Origin: Gemmatimonadota bacterium
GTDB taxonomy: Bacteria > Gemmatimonadota > Gemmatimonadetes > Gemmatimonadales > Gemmatimonadaceae
NCBI GenBank assembly: GCA_003134685.1
Contig: PLCA01000005.1
Location: 310,001-374,000, forward strand
DNA: 64,000 bases
Direction: 5' to 3'
In this document: one piece after another, positions 16,357-26,747 of the stretch
Numbering within the stretch: the stretch's first letter is position 1
Layout: every line of letters starts with the position of its first letter
The notes under the pieces: model-generated
What the model was told of the DNA's origin: nothing
Seen by the model: the letters and a program-made list of their open reading frames with translations, nothing else
The model's database searches: none
Made by a program: the position numbers and the translations under genes

Positions 16357-16926
16357 ATGAAGACCTTCGTTGCCATACTCATGGGCGTGATGTCCGGCTT
16401 CTTGATTTACATGATGGCTGCAATGCTAACGATGAACATGAACAAGCCAGGCATCTCAGTGGGCTTTGTTTTTCTCTTTTTCTTCGGTGGCTGGATCGCA
16501 TCTGCGATTTTGCTTCGTCGCAAGGCGCGCAGTGTTTCCAGAGTTTTCTCGCGAGGGTTTCTTCTGGGAGCAGCCGAATGGCTTACTATGATCGCCGTCG
16601 GCTTTATTTATGGCGGAAAGGCCGTTAGTGCCGCAGCTGCTAGCGCGGGGGGTTCAGAGGCCGCCACTGCAGGCGCAGCGATCGGGGGCGGCATGGTGGC
16701 ATTTCTAACGGGTGGCGTGTCAGTCTTCATGGTCGTCATCTGCTTGGCGGGTTTCGCCGTGTCCTATTTCATCGGACGGGAAATGAAAGCGGAAGCAGCC
16801 GCGCCGACTCTGAAATGCCCTGAATGCGCTGAAATGGTGCAACCGGAAGCTAAGAAGTGTCGATTTTGCGGCCATGATTTCAAAGGAGCTCCAGCACGCG
16901 CTATATCTGCGCTGGGTACGACCTGA
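16357..16926 (+). CDS. Membrane protein with C-terminal zinc ribbon
   Basis: A 189-residue protein with about four hydrophobic segments (starting FVAILMGVMSGFLIYMMAAM; the last is VVICLAGFAVSYFIG). It ends in a cytoplasmic zinc ribbon, CPECAEMVQPEAKKCRFCGH (two CxxC pairs). Proteins of this layout are widespread and unassigned. It starts 2 bp after the TrbI-like gene, and a secreted coiled-coil protein gene follows 60 bp later. Confidence 0.65.
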   Translation: MKTFVAILMGVMSGFLIYMMAAMLTMNMNKPGISVGFVFLFFFGGWIASAILLRRKARSVSRVFSRGFLLGAAEWLTMIAVGFIYGGKAVSAAAASAGGSEAATAGAAIGGGMVAFLTGGVSVFMVVICLAGFAVSYFIGREMKAEAAAPTLKCPECAEMVQPEAKKCRFCGHDFKGAPARAISALGTT

Positions 16927-16985
16927 AACCGCAACGGGACAAGGCCACACAGACTGAGCGGTTATCACACACCAAGTTGATATCT

Positions 16986-17831
16986 ATGATTTCGACCAAG
17001 ATCATTCCTCTACTCGCGCTGGGTTTCTCGATCCTCGCCGAAAAGAGCGCGGCACAAACAAGCACCACCACCACTTGCAGCAGCTATTCGGTCGGGGCAA
17101 TCAACTGTCAGTCGCAGACTAGTCCCGACGCCTCTGCTCAGCTGCGGGCGGCGACGGACGCGAACGAGCGTAGCTTTAATGAGTTTTTTGCCGCGCTCCA
17201 AGCGCGACGGGATCGGAACGCCCTTGCTGCCGAACGCGAACGAATGAACGTGCAGCTGGTTGCCGAGTTGGCTGCGCAACGGGAGGAGGCTCGCACCGCG
17301 ACTCGAAGGAGCGAGGAGTTGTCTCAAGATCGGGACGAAACAGCCAGGCAAGCCCAAGAGGCGTCAATGCGCGCTGAGGAAGTGAGAGATCAGGCGCGCC
17401 TCGATCTATTCTCCCAACGGGCCGACTTCATTCGATCGGAAACGCTCAGCAGACTTCCACTCATTGGAATTCCCGCGTTCAACTATGCGGAGCAGTCGGG
17501 AGGTGTACTCAAGAAACTCTTCATCGCGAACTCGCTCGCCACAAACGCGGAGATTACAGAAGCGTTAGGGCCTATCAACACAAAGTTTGTTCGTCAAGAC
17601 TCGACATTTCGGAAGCGATTCCGCGATGCTGTTGTTGCTAGTGCCGCGCAATACAAAGTTCCTCGACGCGACTTCGTGCGATTCAGGCAAGATGCGTGGG
17701 TCAAGTGTCTGGAACTCTACAGATACGATCTCGAAACGAGTCCTGCGATCATGAAAGAGTCGGTCGATATCGTTGCAAAGGAATTCAATGCGAGTCCACT
17801 CCCCAAGGCGCAGAGGAAGATCCCGAGTTGA
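16986..17831 (+). CDS. Exported coiled-coil protein
   Basis: From the ATG at 16986 (in-frame TTG at 16977 possible) the protein has 281 residues and a signal peptide ending near KSAAQT. Residues about 45-135 are highly charged and helical (ERERMNVQLVAELAAQREEA), with the look of a coiled coil. The C-terminal 150 residues are globular with no recognised domain. It is presumably periplasmic. Last gene of the 15.8-17.8 kb group. Confidence 0.6.
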   Translation: MISTKIIPLLALGFSILAEKSAAQTSTTTTCSSYSVGAINCQSQTSPDASAQLRAATDANERSFNEFFAALQARRDRNALAAERERMNVQLVAELAAQREEARTATRRSEELSQDRDETARQAQEASMRAEEVRDQARLDLFSQRADFIRSETLSRLPLIGIPAFNYAEQSGGVLKKLFIANSLATNAEITEALGPINTKFVRQDSTFRKRFRDAVVASAAQYKVPRRDFVRFRQDAWVKCLELYRYDLETSPAIMKESVDIVAKEFNASPLPKAQRKIPS

Positions 17832-18546
17832 AACTCCCTGTAGCAGTCCGATTTGTTCGACGGGAGAACTCGGATTTGCGAAAGCCTGAGTCTACGCACT
17901 TGAGTCTCTAGCGGTTGCTCAAAAGGCGATTTTCGGGTCGGCACCCACTGGTCACCGCTTCTCTCGAGTAGAAGCATTCATGGTCAAGGTGAACAGCCTC
18001 ATGCTGCGCTTCATGAGCGCATCTCATCGGATAGTAGCGATCGGCCTCCTCGAACTTGGCTGTAAGAAGAGGGTCATGCTGCGACCCGTGAGCTCATCCG
18101 ACCCGGCGATCTAACGCCGCGAATTGCCGAGGCCAATCTCCTCGGCGATCATTGACGGATGACGTTTATTCTTCGCGTTCCGTCGCACCCTAGGTGAGCA
18201 ACCGATTACGGGAATTGGCCGACAACGCAATTAGTGTGGGCGCTTAATCATCTCACGATTCGGTATCTCTAGGGGAATCCCCAGACGATTCCGACACTCA
18301 TGATCGAGAAAGAGCATCTGGGCGATATGAATTCGACGTGGCGGCTTCCTCTGGGTGCAGCTAGTGTGAGGGGAGATGACCGGACGATCGAGCCGAATTC
18401 AAGTTCGCCGATTCGATTGTTGATTAGGCCTGGAAGGCCTCTCCGAACTGTCGGATGGGCACGAGGATCGCCGGTTTTGCCCTTCGAAGTGGTGGCAGCG
18501 ATTCGCCGCATATAACTCACAATCATAGGAATCTCTTACGGTCAAA
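17832..18546. other. Intergenic upstream of the DISARM-like cluster
   Basis: About 715 bp with no convincing gene. A 44-codon frame from an ATG near 17980 (MVKVNSLMLRF...) has no recognised domain. GGGGAATCCCC near 18272 is a short palindrome. The region should hold the promoter of the downstream cluster, but I could not define it. Confidence 0.4.
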
Positions 18547-21156
18547 TTGTCATCATCAGACGCGGCGCAGCGTCTAGCCGACATGCGGTCGCGCGTTGAC
18601 CTAACATGCTGCGTCGCTACCACCGACGGGCCCGGTTGGGTGAGTACGCTCTCCAATCTTGCCACTAGCGACCTAGGAGTTTTGGCTCTTCGCGGGCCGA
18701 ACGGGGTCTCGCTACGCGACGACGTCGGTCGGTCGAGTCAGGTCAGCGGTGATACGCCGGGACTATTGGTGCTCGGGCTTATCGACTACGCGTCTAAGCA
18801 TAGGGAGAGCATCGCCCTAGCCATTCCGCCGGTTGCCAGACATCTGCCGCTGCTTGCCATCGCTGCTCGCACTCTGGCCAAGACGCTAGCAGATGCCCTG
18901 GACGTGACGGGGCGTCACTTTCAAGGAGGCGTGTTATTCATCAGCCCAGATCTCGATATTCGAAGTCGATACTGCGATCTGTTTGTGGGCGGGAATCAAA
19001 TAGATGGAGTCCATCCCGGCAGCCGCCTCCGTCCTCAAGGGGACCGCGTACCGTTAACATCAGGTCGTCCGCTCAATGAATTCGGCGGAGTGTGTTTTTA
19101 TTTGCCCCGGGGCGAGCTTCCTGTACGGATAGACTTTAAGCCGTCGCTCGTTCTCATTGACTTGCGCTACTCGAAGCTCAATCGCCAGAAGCAGGTAGAC
19201 GTTCTCGCCTGGATTGCACGAGTCGCGGGCGGCGCTGGCGTGGTCTGCCTTTACTCCACTGGAGATTCTGAGACCAGAGATGTAATCGTGCAGGCGAAAC
19301 TGCGCGATTTCCCTCTCGACCAGTATGGAATTAGCGCGATCCGGAACAACGTACCGCGAGCCACGACGGCCTCCAAAGTTGGCGGTCTCGAAACGTCTCT
19401 AGACCTAGCGGTTGAGTTTCTGAACCGAAAGCACCGATTCGTGGAGGTGACAGCAGGTGGTGTCGAATCGATATTTGAAAATATAGGAACGATCCTAGAC
19501 TCACATTCCGTATCATCAAACCTAGATTTGCGCCGCGCCAGATGGCTCTTGGCCACAATGCGCCAGCTGCCGGTTCCCTTGCCCTGGTACGAACAAACTG
19601 CGTCGGCCGCTGGGCGTTCGACTCTGAGAAGAATGATCGCGCGCATTGGCGTGATGAGCCGGCACGAAGGTGACCTCGGTGCGGTACTCCAATCGCTTCG
19701 CGTTCAGTTTGATCTCTTGTACCGGAGCATGGATACGAGCAACGCACGCTCCGAAGCGTTCGCCAATACTCTTCGGGATTCCAAGCCAATGGCCGGGAAT
19801 TCCACGCTCGTCATTGCCCGGGACTCTACGGTCGCCAAAGCCATTCGCACTTGGATCGATTTGGATCAGTTTCCTGGCGAGGAATGGCTCGATCGCGTGA
19901 CAGTAATCTCCTGCGGTGACGTCTCTGCCGCCTCGGAGCGACGCTATTCAACTGCTCTCATATGCGGAATCCTCCCAAGAAGATACCGATGGATAGTTGG
20001 GGCGGCGCTCGCTGACGAAGTCATATTACTGACTTACCCTCACGAAACTGAGATGGCCGAGCGGCAGCTTCGCTCCTTTTTTCTTGACGCTACGCTCGAG
20101 GCAGCGCAGCGCCGCCGCGACTCAAGTCTCTCTGCAATGGGCTGCTCCGTTCGCCCAGAAAAGAGGTTAGTTAATGAGCTAATTCCCCCTTACGTTGTAA
20201 CTCTCCCTGCCAAAACTCGACCGTCCAAACCCAAAGGTGTTCCTGTTACACGTGTAACATCGCTCGCAGATTTAGCGGCGGCTGTGAAAAAAGTTAGCGT
20301 AAACATCGAAGCCGACACAAAGACCAGGCAAGATACAGAGGATCGCTCCTGGCGTTCGGATGGTGGTGACGATGAGACGCTTCGGGAGCTGGAGGTCGAC
20401 GACGACACTGTTGCTGTGGACAGTATCGAAGCGATCCGGGTAGACGGGTCCTCGGCCGGAAAGGGTCGCGGCTTCATCCTGCTAACTGCGACAATTGGCA
20501 TCGAGTGCGTGTTGGCGGAAAAACCGGACGATCTCACGACGGTGTTTCCAGCGCAGTTGGGCACCGGAGACGTTATGCTTCTGATGGAGGAAGGTGGGCG
20601 GACAGATCTCTTCGATCGCATAGTAGAACTCGCGGAAGGTTCGCCTCAGCTTGAATATCTGGGGAGTTTCCGAAAACAGTGGCGTGACGCACTCAAGAAA
20701 ATCGAAGCCCGCTCGGAGATTTCGTCCAGCCCAGATTACTTCGCGTTGCTGAGCCGATTGCAAGAGGCCGGAGCGCCAATCCAAAATTGGCAAACCGCTA
20801 GAAACTGGATCGTGGGTGTGACCATCGGTCCGGACGATAAGCGATCGATAGTGGCGATAGGCAAAGTCAGTGGTGTAGAAGCGCTCGTTCGAAACGCCAG
20901 CCAGTTCGATCAAGCGTTCCGAAAAATTCGCGGCATTCGACAGGGCATTGGGAGACAGTTGAGCGCGGCGATTCGGAGGCATTTTGCTCATTTTGCTACT
21001 GGAGTACCAGAATCCAATACCAGACTCGACGCTCGACTTGGTGTACCGTTGGATGAGCTCATCGAGACGATCGATTTTATGGAAGTTCTGAATGTTGCCG
21101 AAGAACCAGTAATGGCGTCGCCAGGCCGCATTGGACGTTTTACTCGCACATCATAG
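18547..21156 (+). CDS. drmE: DrmE-like DISARM protein
   Basis: An 869-residue soluble protein directly upstream of a drmA-type helicase. Its position and size match DrmE, the class-2-specific DISARM protein of unknown biochemistry. I see no Walker motif; the alternating hydrophobic strands and helices (e.g. LVLIDLRYSKLNRQKQVDVL, residues about 201-220, and TLVIARDSTVAKAIRTWIDL) suggest two Rossmann-like or helicase-related folds without intact ATPase motifs. The start is TTG at 18547, with AGGA about 16 bp upstream, so the true start may differ. The next gene begins 2 bp after its stop. The name rests on size and synteny and needs a profile search. Confidence 0.6.
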   Translation: MSSSDAAQRLADMRSRVDLTCCVATTDGPGWVSTLSNLATSDLGVLALRGPNGVSLRDDVGRSSQVSGDTPGLLVLGLIDYASKHRESIALAIPPVARHLPLLAIAARTLAKTLADALDVTGRHFQGGVLFISPDLDIRSRYCDLFVGGNQIDGVHPGSRLRPQGDRVPLTSGRPLNEFGGVCFYLPRGELPVRIDFKPSLVLIDLRYSKLNRQKQVDVLAWIARVAGGAGVVCLYSTGDSETRDVIVQAKLRDFPLDQYGISAIRNNVPRATTASKVGGLETSLDLAVEFLNRKHRFVEVTAGGVESIFENIGTILDSHSVSSNLDLRRARWLLATMRQLPVPLPWYEQTASAAGRSTLRRMIARIGVMSRHEGDLGAVLQSLRVQFDLLYRSMDTSNARSEAFANTLRDSKPMAGNSTLVIARDSTVAKAIRTWIDLDQFPGEEWLDRVTVISCGDVSAASERRYSTALICGILPRRYRWIVGAALADEVILLTYPHETEMAERQLRSFFLDATLEAAQRRRDSSLSAMGCSVRPEKRLVNELIPPYVVTLPAKTRPSKPKGVPVTRVTSLADLAAAVKKVSVNIEADTKTRQDTEDRSWRSDGGDDETLRELEVDDDTVAVDSIEAIRVDGSSAGKGRGFILLTATIGIECVLAEKPDDLTTVFPAQLGTGDVMLLMEEGGRTDLFDRIVELAEGSPQLEYLGSFRKQWRDALKKIEARSEISSSPDYFALLSRLQEAGAPIQNWQTARNWIVGVTIGPDDKRSIVAIGKVSGVEALVRNASQFDQAFRKIRGIRQGIGRQLSAAIRRHFAHFATGVPESNTRLDARLGVPLDELIETIDFMEVLNVAEEPVMASPGRIGRFTRTS

Positions 21157-21158
21157 AC

Positions 21159-24100
21159 TTGCGGATGACCGTCGATCTCCCGTCTGCGTCCGAAGATCAA
21201 AAGCAGCGCCTAGCCGAGCATTTGCTTCAGAGCGTCCTACAAGGCAGTAGCGGAAGAGACGGTCTCGACATTGTCGATAGCTCGCCATTTCGTTCCATTT
21301 TTGCGGGCGTTCTAGAATCCTACCGTGACAGTCCGGCAACTGGTTCCATGAGTAGCGGTGGAACTTCTCTCGGTCTGGATTTCCGGGTAAGACCGGATAG
21401 TTCGCAAACTGCAATCACGTTGCGAATCGGAAGCAGGTGGAGCCACTACTACCCGGTTTTTCCGACATGGGACCAAGTCGTTCAAGCGAGCGGCTATCAG
21501 AGGGTCGACTCTGCGCAACAAGCGGAGGCGCTTTCCGAACCGGATGATGACCTCGAGGACTCCGGCGAGGATGTGACGGATCTTCAAGACGAGGTGTCGG
21601 GCTCGACAATCAACGATTCGCCTCTGCGTGGGCGGATAGTATTGCCTCGGATATTTCGCAGACAAACTGTACAAGCCAGTCCGATCAACGTTGTTCTCGT
21701 CGCGAATACGCGAGACGTTATCGTTGGTGAAGGTGAGATCGGGAAAGCTTTGGCCGACGTCCGGTCGAAAATAGCGTCTGATCCGGCTCGATGGCGGCAC
21801 TTGTCTGAGCCTCAGAAGAACGAAAGGGAGCTTGGGGATGCCGAACTTCTGTCTTCGCAAGCGAAGTACGACGCAGCCCTCAAAGCAATTAAGAATCCGC
21901 ACGTTAGACTCCCTGCGTGGGCTGTTACCATTTCTGTTGACTGCCTTCCTGATGCGTCGGAGGATGGCATTTTACGCATCCGGATTCTGCTGACCAACAG
22001 GACGCCCAGCCGCGAGGAGACGCCAAACCCGAAGGAGGGTGAACGGCCGCTCTTAGTTGAGCCGGATCTAAACCTGCAAGAGCGCGCTCTATTTGATGCG
22101 GGGCTTGAGGTCTCGCTGACTGGAGCGTCTGTAGTTCCTTTCGAATTCCTACTCGCGCCGACGGATTATCGCGTTCACCCGCGAATGATCGCCAAGGGAA
22201 TCAATTGTGTCGCAATCGCTTCCACTGATCCCTTACTGACGCTCCGCACGGAAGCGTCCCCCATTTTTCGCCAGCCCCTCTATCGGGCGAGGAGCGAAAT
22301 CGAAGTCAGATTCGATCAGCTGCTCGGCGATTCCTGGAATTCGGAACTCCCGAGCGTTTCAGAGAAGATGTCTAGTTACCTCGAACACTGGGACAATTTC
22401 CTCCGCTCACCGGAGGCCAACGCGTTTGGCGGCGCCGGTCTGGCCGCGTGCCGAGGCGATCGGGATCGATTTCTCGCGGAAAAATTACGGTTTGACCTGG
22501 GGCTCCAGTGCCTGCGGAATGACAATCGGCTTGCGCGAGCGTTTGGCTTGATGAACGCCGCATTTAATCGGCTTGGAAAGGCTTCCGGGGGTCGAATTGT
22601 CGCGTGGCGGCTATTCCAAATCTGTTTCATCGTTTCACAGCTACCTTCGCTTGCGGTCCGAGAACTCGATCCAAAATCTACTGGCGACTACGCTGACGAA
22701 TTGCGCGCCGCTGCGGCTGAAGTCGGGATCCTATGGTTTCCAACTGGGGGAGGGAAGACAGAGGCGTATTTGGGATTAATTGCTACTGCTCTGTTGTACG
22801 ATCGCTTACGTGGCAAGACTCGAGGCGTTTGCGCATGGATGCGGTTCCCGCTTCGAATGCTATCCCTTCAGCAGCTCGAGCGGCTTGGTCGCGTCATAGG
22901 CGTGCTGAACACGCTTCGAGCCGAAACTCCGGAGATCTCGCACGGTGACCCATTCGCCATCGGCTATTACGTGGGTGATGGAGTGACCCCAAACACCGTT
23001 TCTGACGAGGATATGAGACGGTTTGAGCGGGATCGAAACTATCGAGAAGAAAAGCGGCTGCTTCGGAAATGCTTCTTTTGCACGGCACCAGTGGAAATTC
23101 AAGCTGATAGGCGGGCTTGGAAGCTGGCTCATGTCTGCACGAACGAGCAGTGTTTTTCAAACACAGACGATTCCATGGGGCACTATAAGGGTTCGTTACC
23201 CGTTTGCATTGTCGATAATGAGATCTATAGGTATTTGCCATCGGTTCTCGTCGGTACGGTTGATAAACTCGCAATTGTCGGCAGAAATCGGAGTTTCGTA
23301 CACCTTGTGCGTGGCGTAAGTCAGAAGTGCCCCATACACGGCTACGCCTCCTACGACGAGTGCATAGAGAGATGGAGCGGTTGCAAGACGCGACCAAAGG
23401 GCATGGTCTCTCTTGCGAACATAAAAGACCCGGGCCTCTCACTCTTGATTCAGGACGAATTTCACCTACTTCGTGCCGAGTTGGGAGTGTTCAACGGACA
23501 TTACGAAGGGCTGCTTCAGTATTTGGGTGAGAAGGCTTTCATGGCGCCAAAGATTCTTGCTGCCACAGCGACCATAGAAGCATATGACACCCACGCATTC
23601 CATATCTATCTGAGCAAAGCACAACGTTTCCCTCAGCCCTCTTGGCAGGCGGGAGAGTCGTTCTATGCTACGAGCACGCCCGCGCGGCAGCGTCGCTACT
23701 ACATCGGTATCCGGTGTCACACTAGGTCCGTCGAGGATCTGAGCCTCAGGATTCTCGATCTCTATCAGTCGGAGGTTCGCCGTCTCAGGAATGATCTTCC
23801 TCGCGCTGTCGATATACTTGGGGCGCCCAAGCTCTCAGAAAGCGAAGCTGCCGCCGCTCTTAGGCTCTACGACCTCTCTCTTGTGTACGTCAACAAGAAG
23901 GCAACCGGGGGGAGCATTTACGACAAACTAAGTCGACTGGAGCAGCAATTCGCACAAAATGGTTGGGGAACTATCACGGCGAAGCTGCTGACAGGTGATC
24001 AAAGTGTCGAGGAGGTGGGAGCGACGATCGAGCGGATTGAAGCTGAGAAGGAACCAACCGACGAGCGATTGGATGTCGTGATCGCGACCAATCTGATTAG

Positions 24101-24764
24101 CCATGGAGTCGATCTCGAACGGATAAATATGATGTGCGTTGCCGGCATGCCCTCGCACTATGCGGAGTATGTGCAGTCAACGAGCAGAGCAGGGCGGTCG
24201 CATCCTGGATTGGTTTTTGTCTGTTTCATGGCGAGAGACCCGCGCGAGCTGTCACAATACGAGTTTTTTCCAGCCATGCATGAAAACATGGACCGACTCA
24301 TTGAAGCAGTAGCGGTCAACAGATTTGCTACTTTTGCCCCCAGAAAAACCGTTCCTGGGTTACTCGCTGGTGTCTTATTGTGTGAGACCACTCCACGCCT
24401 CTACTCGGCTAAGAAGATCAAGCGACCTCTAGAACACGTGCCCACATTGAAATCGGCGCTCGGTATTTCAGCAACCCCTGGAACTGAGAGCGGCTGCGTG
24501 CGACCGGAGGAACTCGTAGACGCAATCGAGCAAATAATCGGGGTGGATGGCAAGAACCCGCTTGTTAGCGAGTCGCAAGCGGGAGTTGTTCGAGGGGAAG
24601 TCGTGGGCACCGCACGTGACTGCATCGACGCGATCGGAAGAGCCCTCGAGCCACAGCTAAAGGATATCTTGCAGCCACTTACTTCGTTCCGGGACGTTGA
24701 CGAAGGTCTAGAGTTCGGAAGCGTGTCATCTGCGACCATTGTCACTCGCTTGAGAGCCAGATAG
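21159..24764 (+). CDS. drmA: DrmA-type DISARM helicase
   Basis: A 1201-residue SF2 helicase. Motif I is WFPTGGGKTEA (residues 526-536), motif II QDEFH (765-769), motif III AATATI (801-806), and motifs V-VI ATNLISHGVDL and QSTSRAGR (1006-1013). A Cys-rich insert lies between motifs I and II (C638-x2-C641, CTNEQC, then QKCPIHG), suggesting zinc binding. This layout, with a long N-terminal region before motif I, is that of DrmA, the conserved DISARM ATPase thought to act with DrmB on incoming DNA. TTG 21159 or ATG 21165 are possible starts. The gene sits 2 bp after drmE, and its stop overlaps the drmB start by 1 bp. Confidence 0.8.
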   Translation: MRMTVDLPSASEDQKQRLAEHLLQSVLQGSSGRDGLDIVDSSPFRSIFAGVLESYRDSPATGSMSSGGTSLGLDFRVRPDSSQTAITLRIGSRWSHYYPVFPTWDQVVQASGYQRVDSAQQAEALSEPDDDLEDSGEDVTDLQDEVSGSTINDSPLRGRIVLPRIFRRQTVQASPINVVLVANTRDVIVGEGEIGKALADVRSKIASDPARWRHLSEPQKNERELGDAELLSSQAKYDAALKAIKNPHVRLPAWAVTISVDCLPDASEDGILRIRILLTNRTPSREETPNPKEGERPLLVEPDLNLQERALFDAGLEVSLTGASVVPFEFLLAPTDYRVHPRMIAKGINCVAIASTDPLLTLRTEASPIFRQPLYRARSEIEVRFDQLLGDSWNSELPSVSEKMSSYLEHWDNFLRSPEANAFGGAGLAACRGDRDRFLAEKLRFDLGLQCLRNDNRLARAFGLMNAAFNRLGKASGGRIVAWRLFQICFIVSQLPSLAVRELDPKSTGDYADELRAAAAEVGILWFPTGGGKTEAYLGLIATALLYDRLRGKTRGVCAWMRFPLRMLSLQQLERLGRVIGVLNTLRAETPEISHGDPFAIGYYVGDGVTPNTVSDEDMRRFERDRNYREEKRLLRKCFFCTAPVEIQADRRAWKLAHVCTNEQCFSNTDDSMGHYKGSLPVCIVDNEIYRYLPSVLVGTVDKLAIVGRNRSFVHLVRGVSQKCPIHGYASYDECIERWSGCKTRPKGMVSLANIKDPGLSLLIQDEFHLLRAELGVFNGHYEGLLQYLGEKAFMAPKILAATATIEAYDTHAFHIYLSKAQRFPQPSWQAGESFYATSTPARQRRYYIGIRCHTRSVEDLSLRILDLYQSEVRRLRNDLPRAVDILGAPKLSESEAAAALRLYDLSLVYVNKKATGGSIYDKLSRLEQQFAQNGWGTITAKLLTGDQSVEEVGATIERIEAEKEPTDERLDVVIATNLISHGVDLERINMMCVAGMPSHYAEYVQSTSRAGRSHPGLVFVCFMARDPRELSQYEFFPAMHENMDRLIEAVAVNRFATFAPRKTVPGLLAGVLLCETTPRLYSAKKIKRPLEHVPTLKSALGISATPGTESGCVRPEELVDAIEQIIGVDGKNPLVSESQAGVVRGEVVGTARDCIDAIGRALEPQLKDILQPLTSFRDVDEGLEFGSVSSATIVTRLRAR

Positions 24765-26725
24765 TGCGGAACGAGATGAGGCGCGGCCGCACGCAGGTGC
24801 TGTGGCGCTATATGCCCGGTGCGCTTTTCCGCTATAACGAGAGCGGTGGGTGGAGCGAAACTAGCTCGGTAGGCCTGAAAGACACGCGACCCCTGTCGGG
24901 CTCCTTGAAAAGTGCGCTGACAGCGGCACTTCATCGATGGAAGGCAATAGGCGTCACAGGTTACCCCGATCCCGACCTACAGGGTCATAAGTACATCGTT
25001 GGGGAGCCGTTGCACGTGATGTACGACGCGTGGCCACTTGTATTCCTGTGCCGGAATTGCGGCCGCGTTCAATACTACAGGGACATCGAGGCGCTTCGTA
25101 ATAGCAATGATCGGCTGGGCTGCCCTACATGCAAAGGGCGCGACCAGCTCAGACAGATTCCGTACGGTTACATCTGCGAGTGCGGGCGAAAAGATACTTT
25201 GTTCGTGCCGCGGTGCCCGCGAGATAAGACCCATTCGATCGCACTCGTTAACAAGAGAAGCTTCCAAGAGTCCTATTGGATTTGTCAGGTCTGCAGAACT
25301 CCTCTCCGTCGCGGATCGCGAGAGGGTCTGGGTTATAGGAGGTGCGATTGCGCACCAAAAAAGGGGATGCGAGGAGTGCCTCTGGAGGACAGCCGGGCTT
25401 TCTACTCCCAAACGATTGCGCTGGTGGATATTGATTCTCCCTCGCTTGAACGGTGGTATAGTAATCCCCACTTCTCCGATCTCCTGTTAGAGGCGGCTAT
25501 CGGAGGTGAAGCCTACAAACCTAGTGATCTCATCTCGCTCGCAAACTGGAAGCCGTCGGGCGACGGACTTTCTCCGGAGTTGAAGGCTACTCTCGATGCG
25601 ATGATAGAATCAGGCATCGACCAGGCACAGGCCGAAGCAATTATAAGACAGGGATCCAAAGCAGGCGGTGCAAACCCATGGGTACGATACACGCAGAGCG
25701 CTAACGCGATAAAAGACCTATCACCCAGTCGGAACTGGGCGCAGGTTCGGCGAACGGTCGAATACGTTTTTGTAAGAGACGAGCCGTCGATTGCCGCTCT
25801 TCCGCTCGTTAAACTTGCGGAAGAGGCGGAGTCGGCAGGGGATCTAGAGTCCGCCAGCAGATTAAGAGCAGACAAGCAGTTGGCGAACCAAATGGGCTTC
25901 GCGAGCTTGGCCATTGTACGGTCGCTCCCGATTCTGTTAGCAGGGTATGGCTTTACGCGTTATTTCGGCACTCCTCGTGACGGATCGGACGAAGCTGGTA
26001 GCACGGCGACTACAGTGTCACTTCGCCCGTTCCCCCCAGACAACGGAAAGATTCCGATCTATGCGGTGCGCAATAATACCGAGGGCTTGTTATATGAGCT
26101 CGATCCCTGGAGGCTCTCAGCTTTTGTCGAGACGAATTCCGACATTCAGGTGCCGCTCGCTGCTTGCGCGACGGACTCCACCATTCGAGCATGGCTTCTC
26201 GGAATCTCGCCCGGCAATGTCACTGAGGGCGAATCTCATTTAAGGCTTGAGTCCTGGGAAATGGAAGGCGGGAAAACCGTGGAACTTGGGGGCGCACTCG
26301 TCTTTGGCGTCGTACACACTGTCGCACATGTTCTGAGAGCATCGGCTCATAGGCACGTTGGCATTGACGCTGACTCGCTCGCCGAATACCTGTTTCCCGC
26401 GCATGGTAGCGGCCTCATCTACGTATCCTCTCATGTCGAATTCACACTTGGAGGAATCGACTCTGTTTTTCGATCGAACCTTCGCCAGTGGTTGGGATCG
26501 GCGCTAGATCACGCTGGCCGTTGCTCGCTGGACCCAGTTTGCACGCATGCCGGCGGTGCTTGCCTTGCCTGTTTGTATCCTAAGTTCGGATGTCCGCACT
26601 TTAACCGAACAGTGAGCCGAGCCTTTCTGTATGGTGGTGAAGTGCGTGGCTATGATCGACGCCTTGAAGGCTACTGGACACCAAGTGTTCAGAAACGCGC
26701 CGAAGAACTTCGGACCCGAGCATGA
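24764..26725 (+). CDS. drmB: DrmB-type DUF1998 protein
   Basis: A 653-residue protein starting with GTG overlapping the drmA stop. The N-terminal part has several Cys pairs (FLCRNCG, CPTCKG, CECG, CQVC, CDC), indicating zinc ribbons. The C-terminus is the DUF1998 pattern: VVHTVAHVLRA, HGSGLIYVSSHVEFTLGGID and CSLDPVCTHAGGACLACLY. DUF1998 is the DrmB hallmark. In DISARM, DrmA and DrmB form the core complex that blocks phage DNA without relying on methylation status alone. Translational overlap with drmA supports a complex. Confidence 0.8.
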   Translation: MRNEMRRGRTQVLWRYMPGALFRYNESGGWSETSSVGLKDTRPLSGSLKSALTAALHRWKAIGVTGYPDPDLQGHKYIVGEPLHVMYDAWPLVFLCRNCGRVQYYRDIEALRNSNDRLGCPTCKGRDQLRQIPYGYICECGRKDTLFVPRCPRDKTHSIALVNKRSFQESYWICQVCRTPLRRGSREGLGYRRCDCAPKKGMRGVPLEDSRAFYSQTIALVDIDSPSLERWYSNPHFSDLLLEAAIGGEAYKPSDLISLANWKPSGDGLSPELKATLDAMIESGIDQAQAEAIIRQGSKAGGANPWVRYTQSANAIKDLSPSRNWAQVRRTVEYVFVRDEPSIAALPLVKLAEEAESAGDLESASRLRADKQLANQMGFASLAIVRSLPILLAGYGFTRYFGTPRDGSDEAGSTATTVSLRPFPPDNGKIPIYAVRNNTEGLLYELDPWRLSAFVETNSDIQVPLAACATDSTIRAWLLGISPGNVTEGESHLRLESWEMEGGKTVELGGALVFGVVHTVAHVLRASAHRHVGIDADSLAEYLFPAHGSGLIYVSSHVEFTLGGIDSVFRSNLRQWLGSALDHAGRCSLDPVCTHAGGACLACLYPKFGCPHFNRTVSRAFLYGGEVRGYDRRLEGYWTPSVQKRAEELRTRA

Positions 26726-26747
26726 TTCGCAATCCTACAGCACAGGC

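Noticed and set aside
17980-18114. 44-codon frame MVKVNSLMLRF upstream of drmE
   Set aside because: No ribosome binding site or recognisable domain; kept only as a note.
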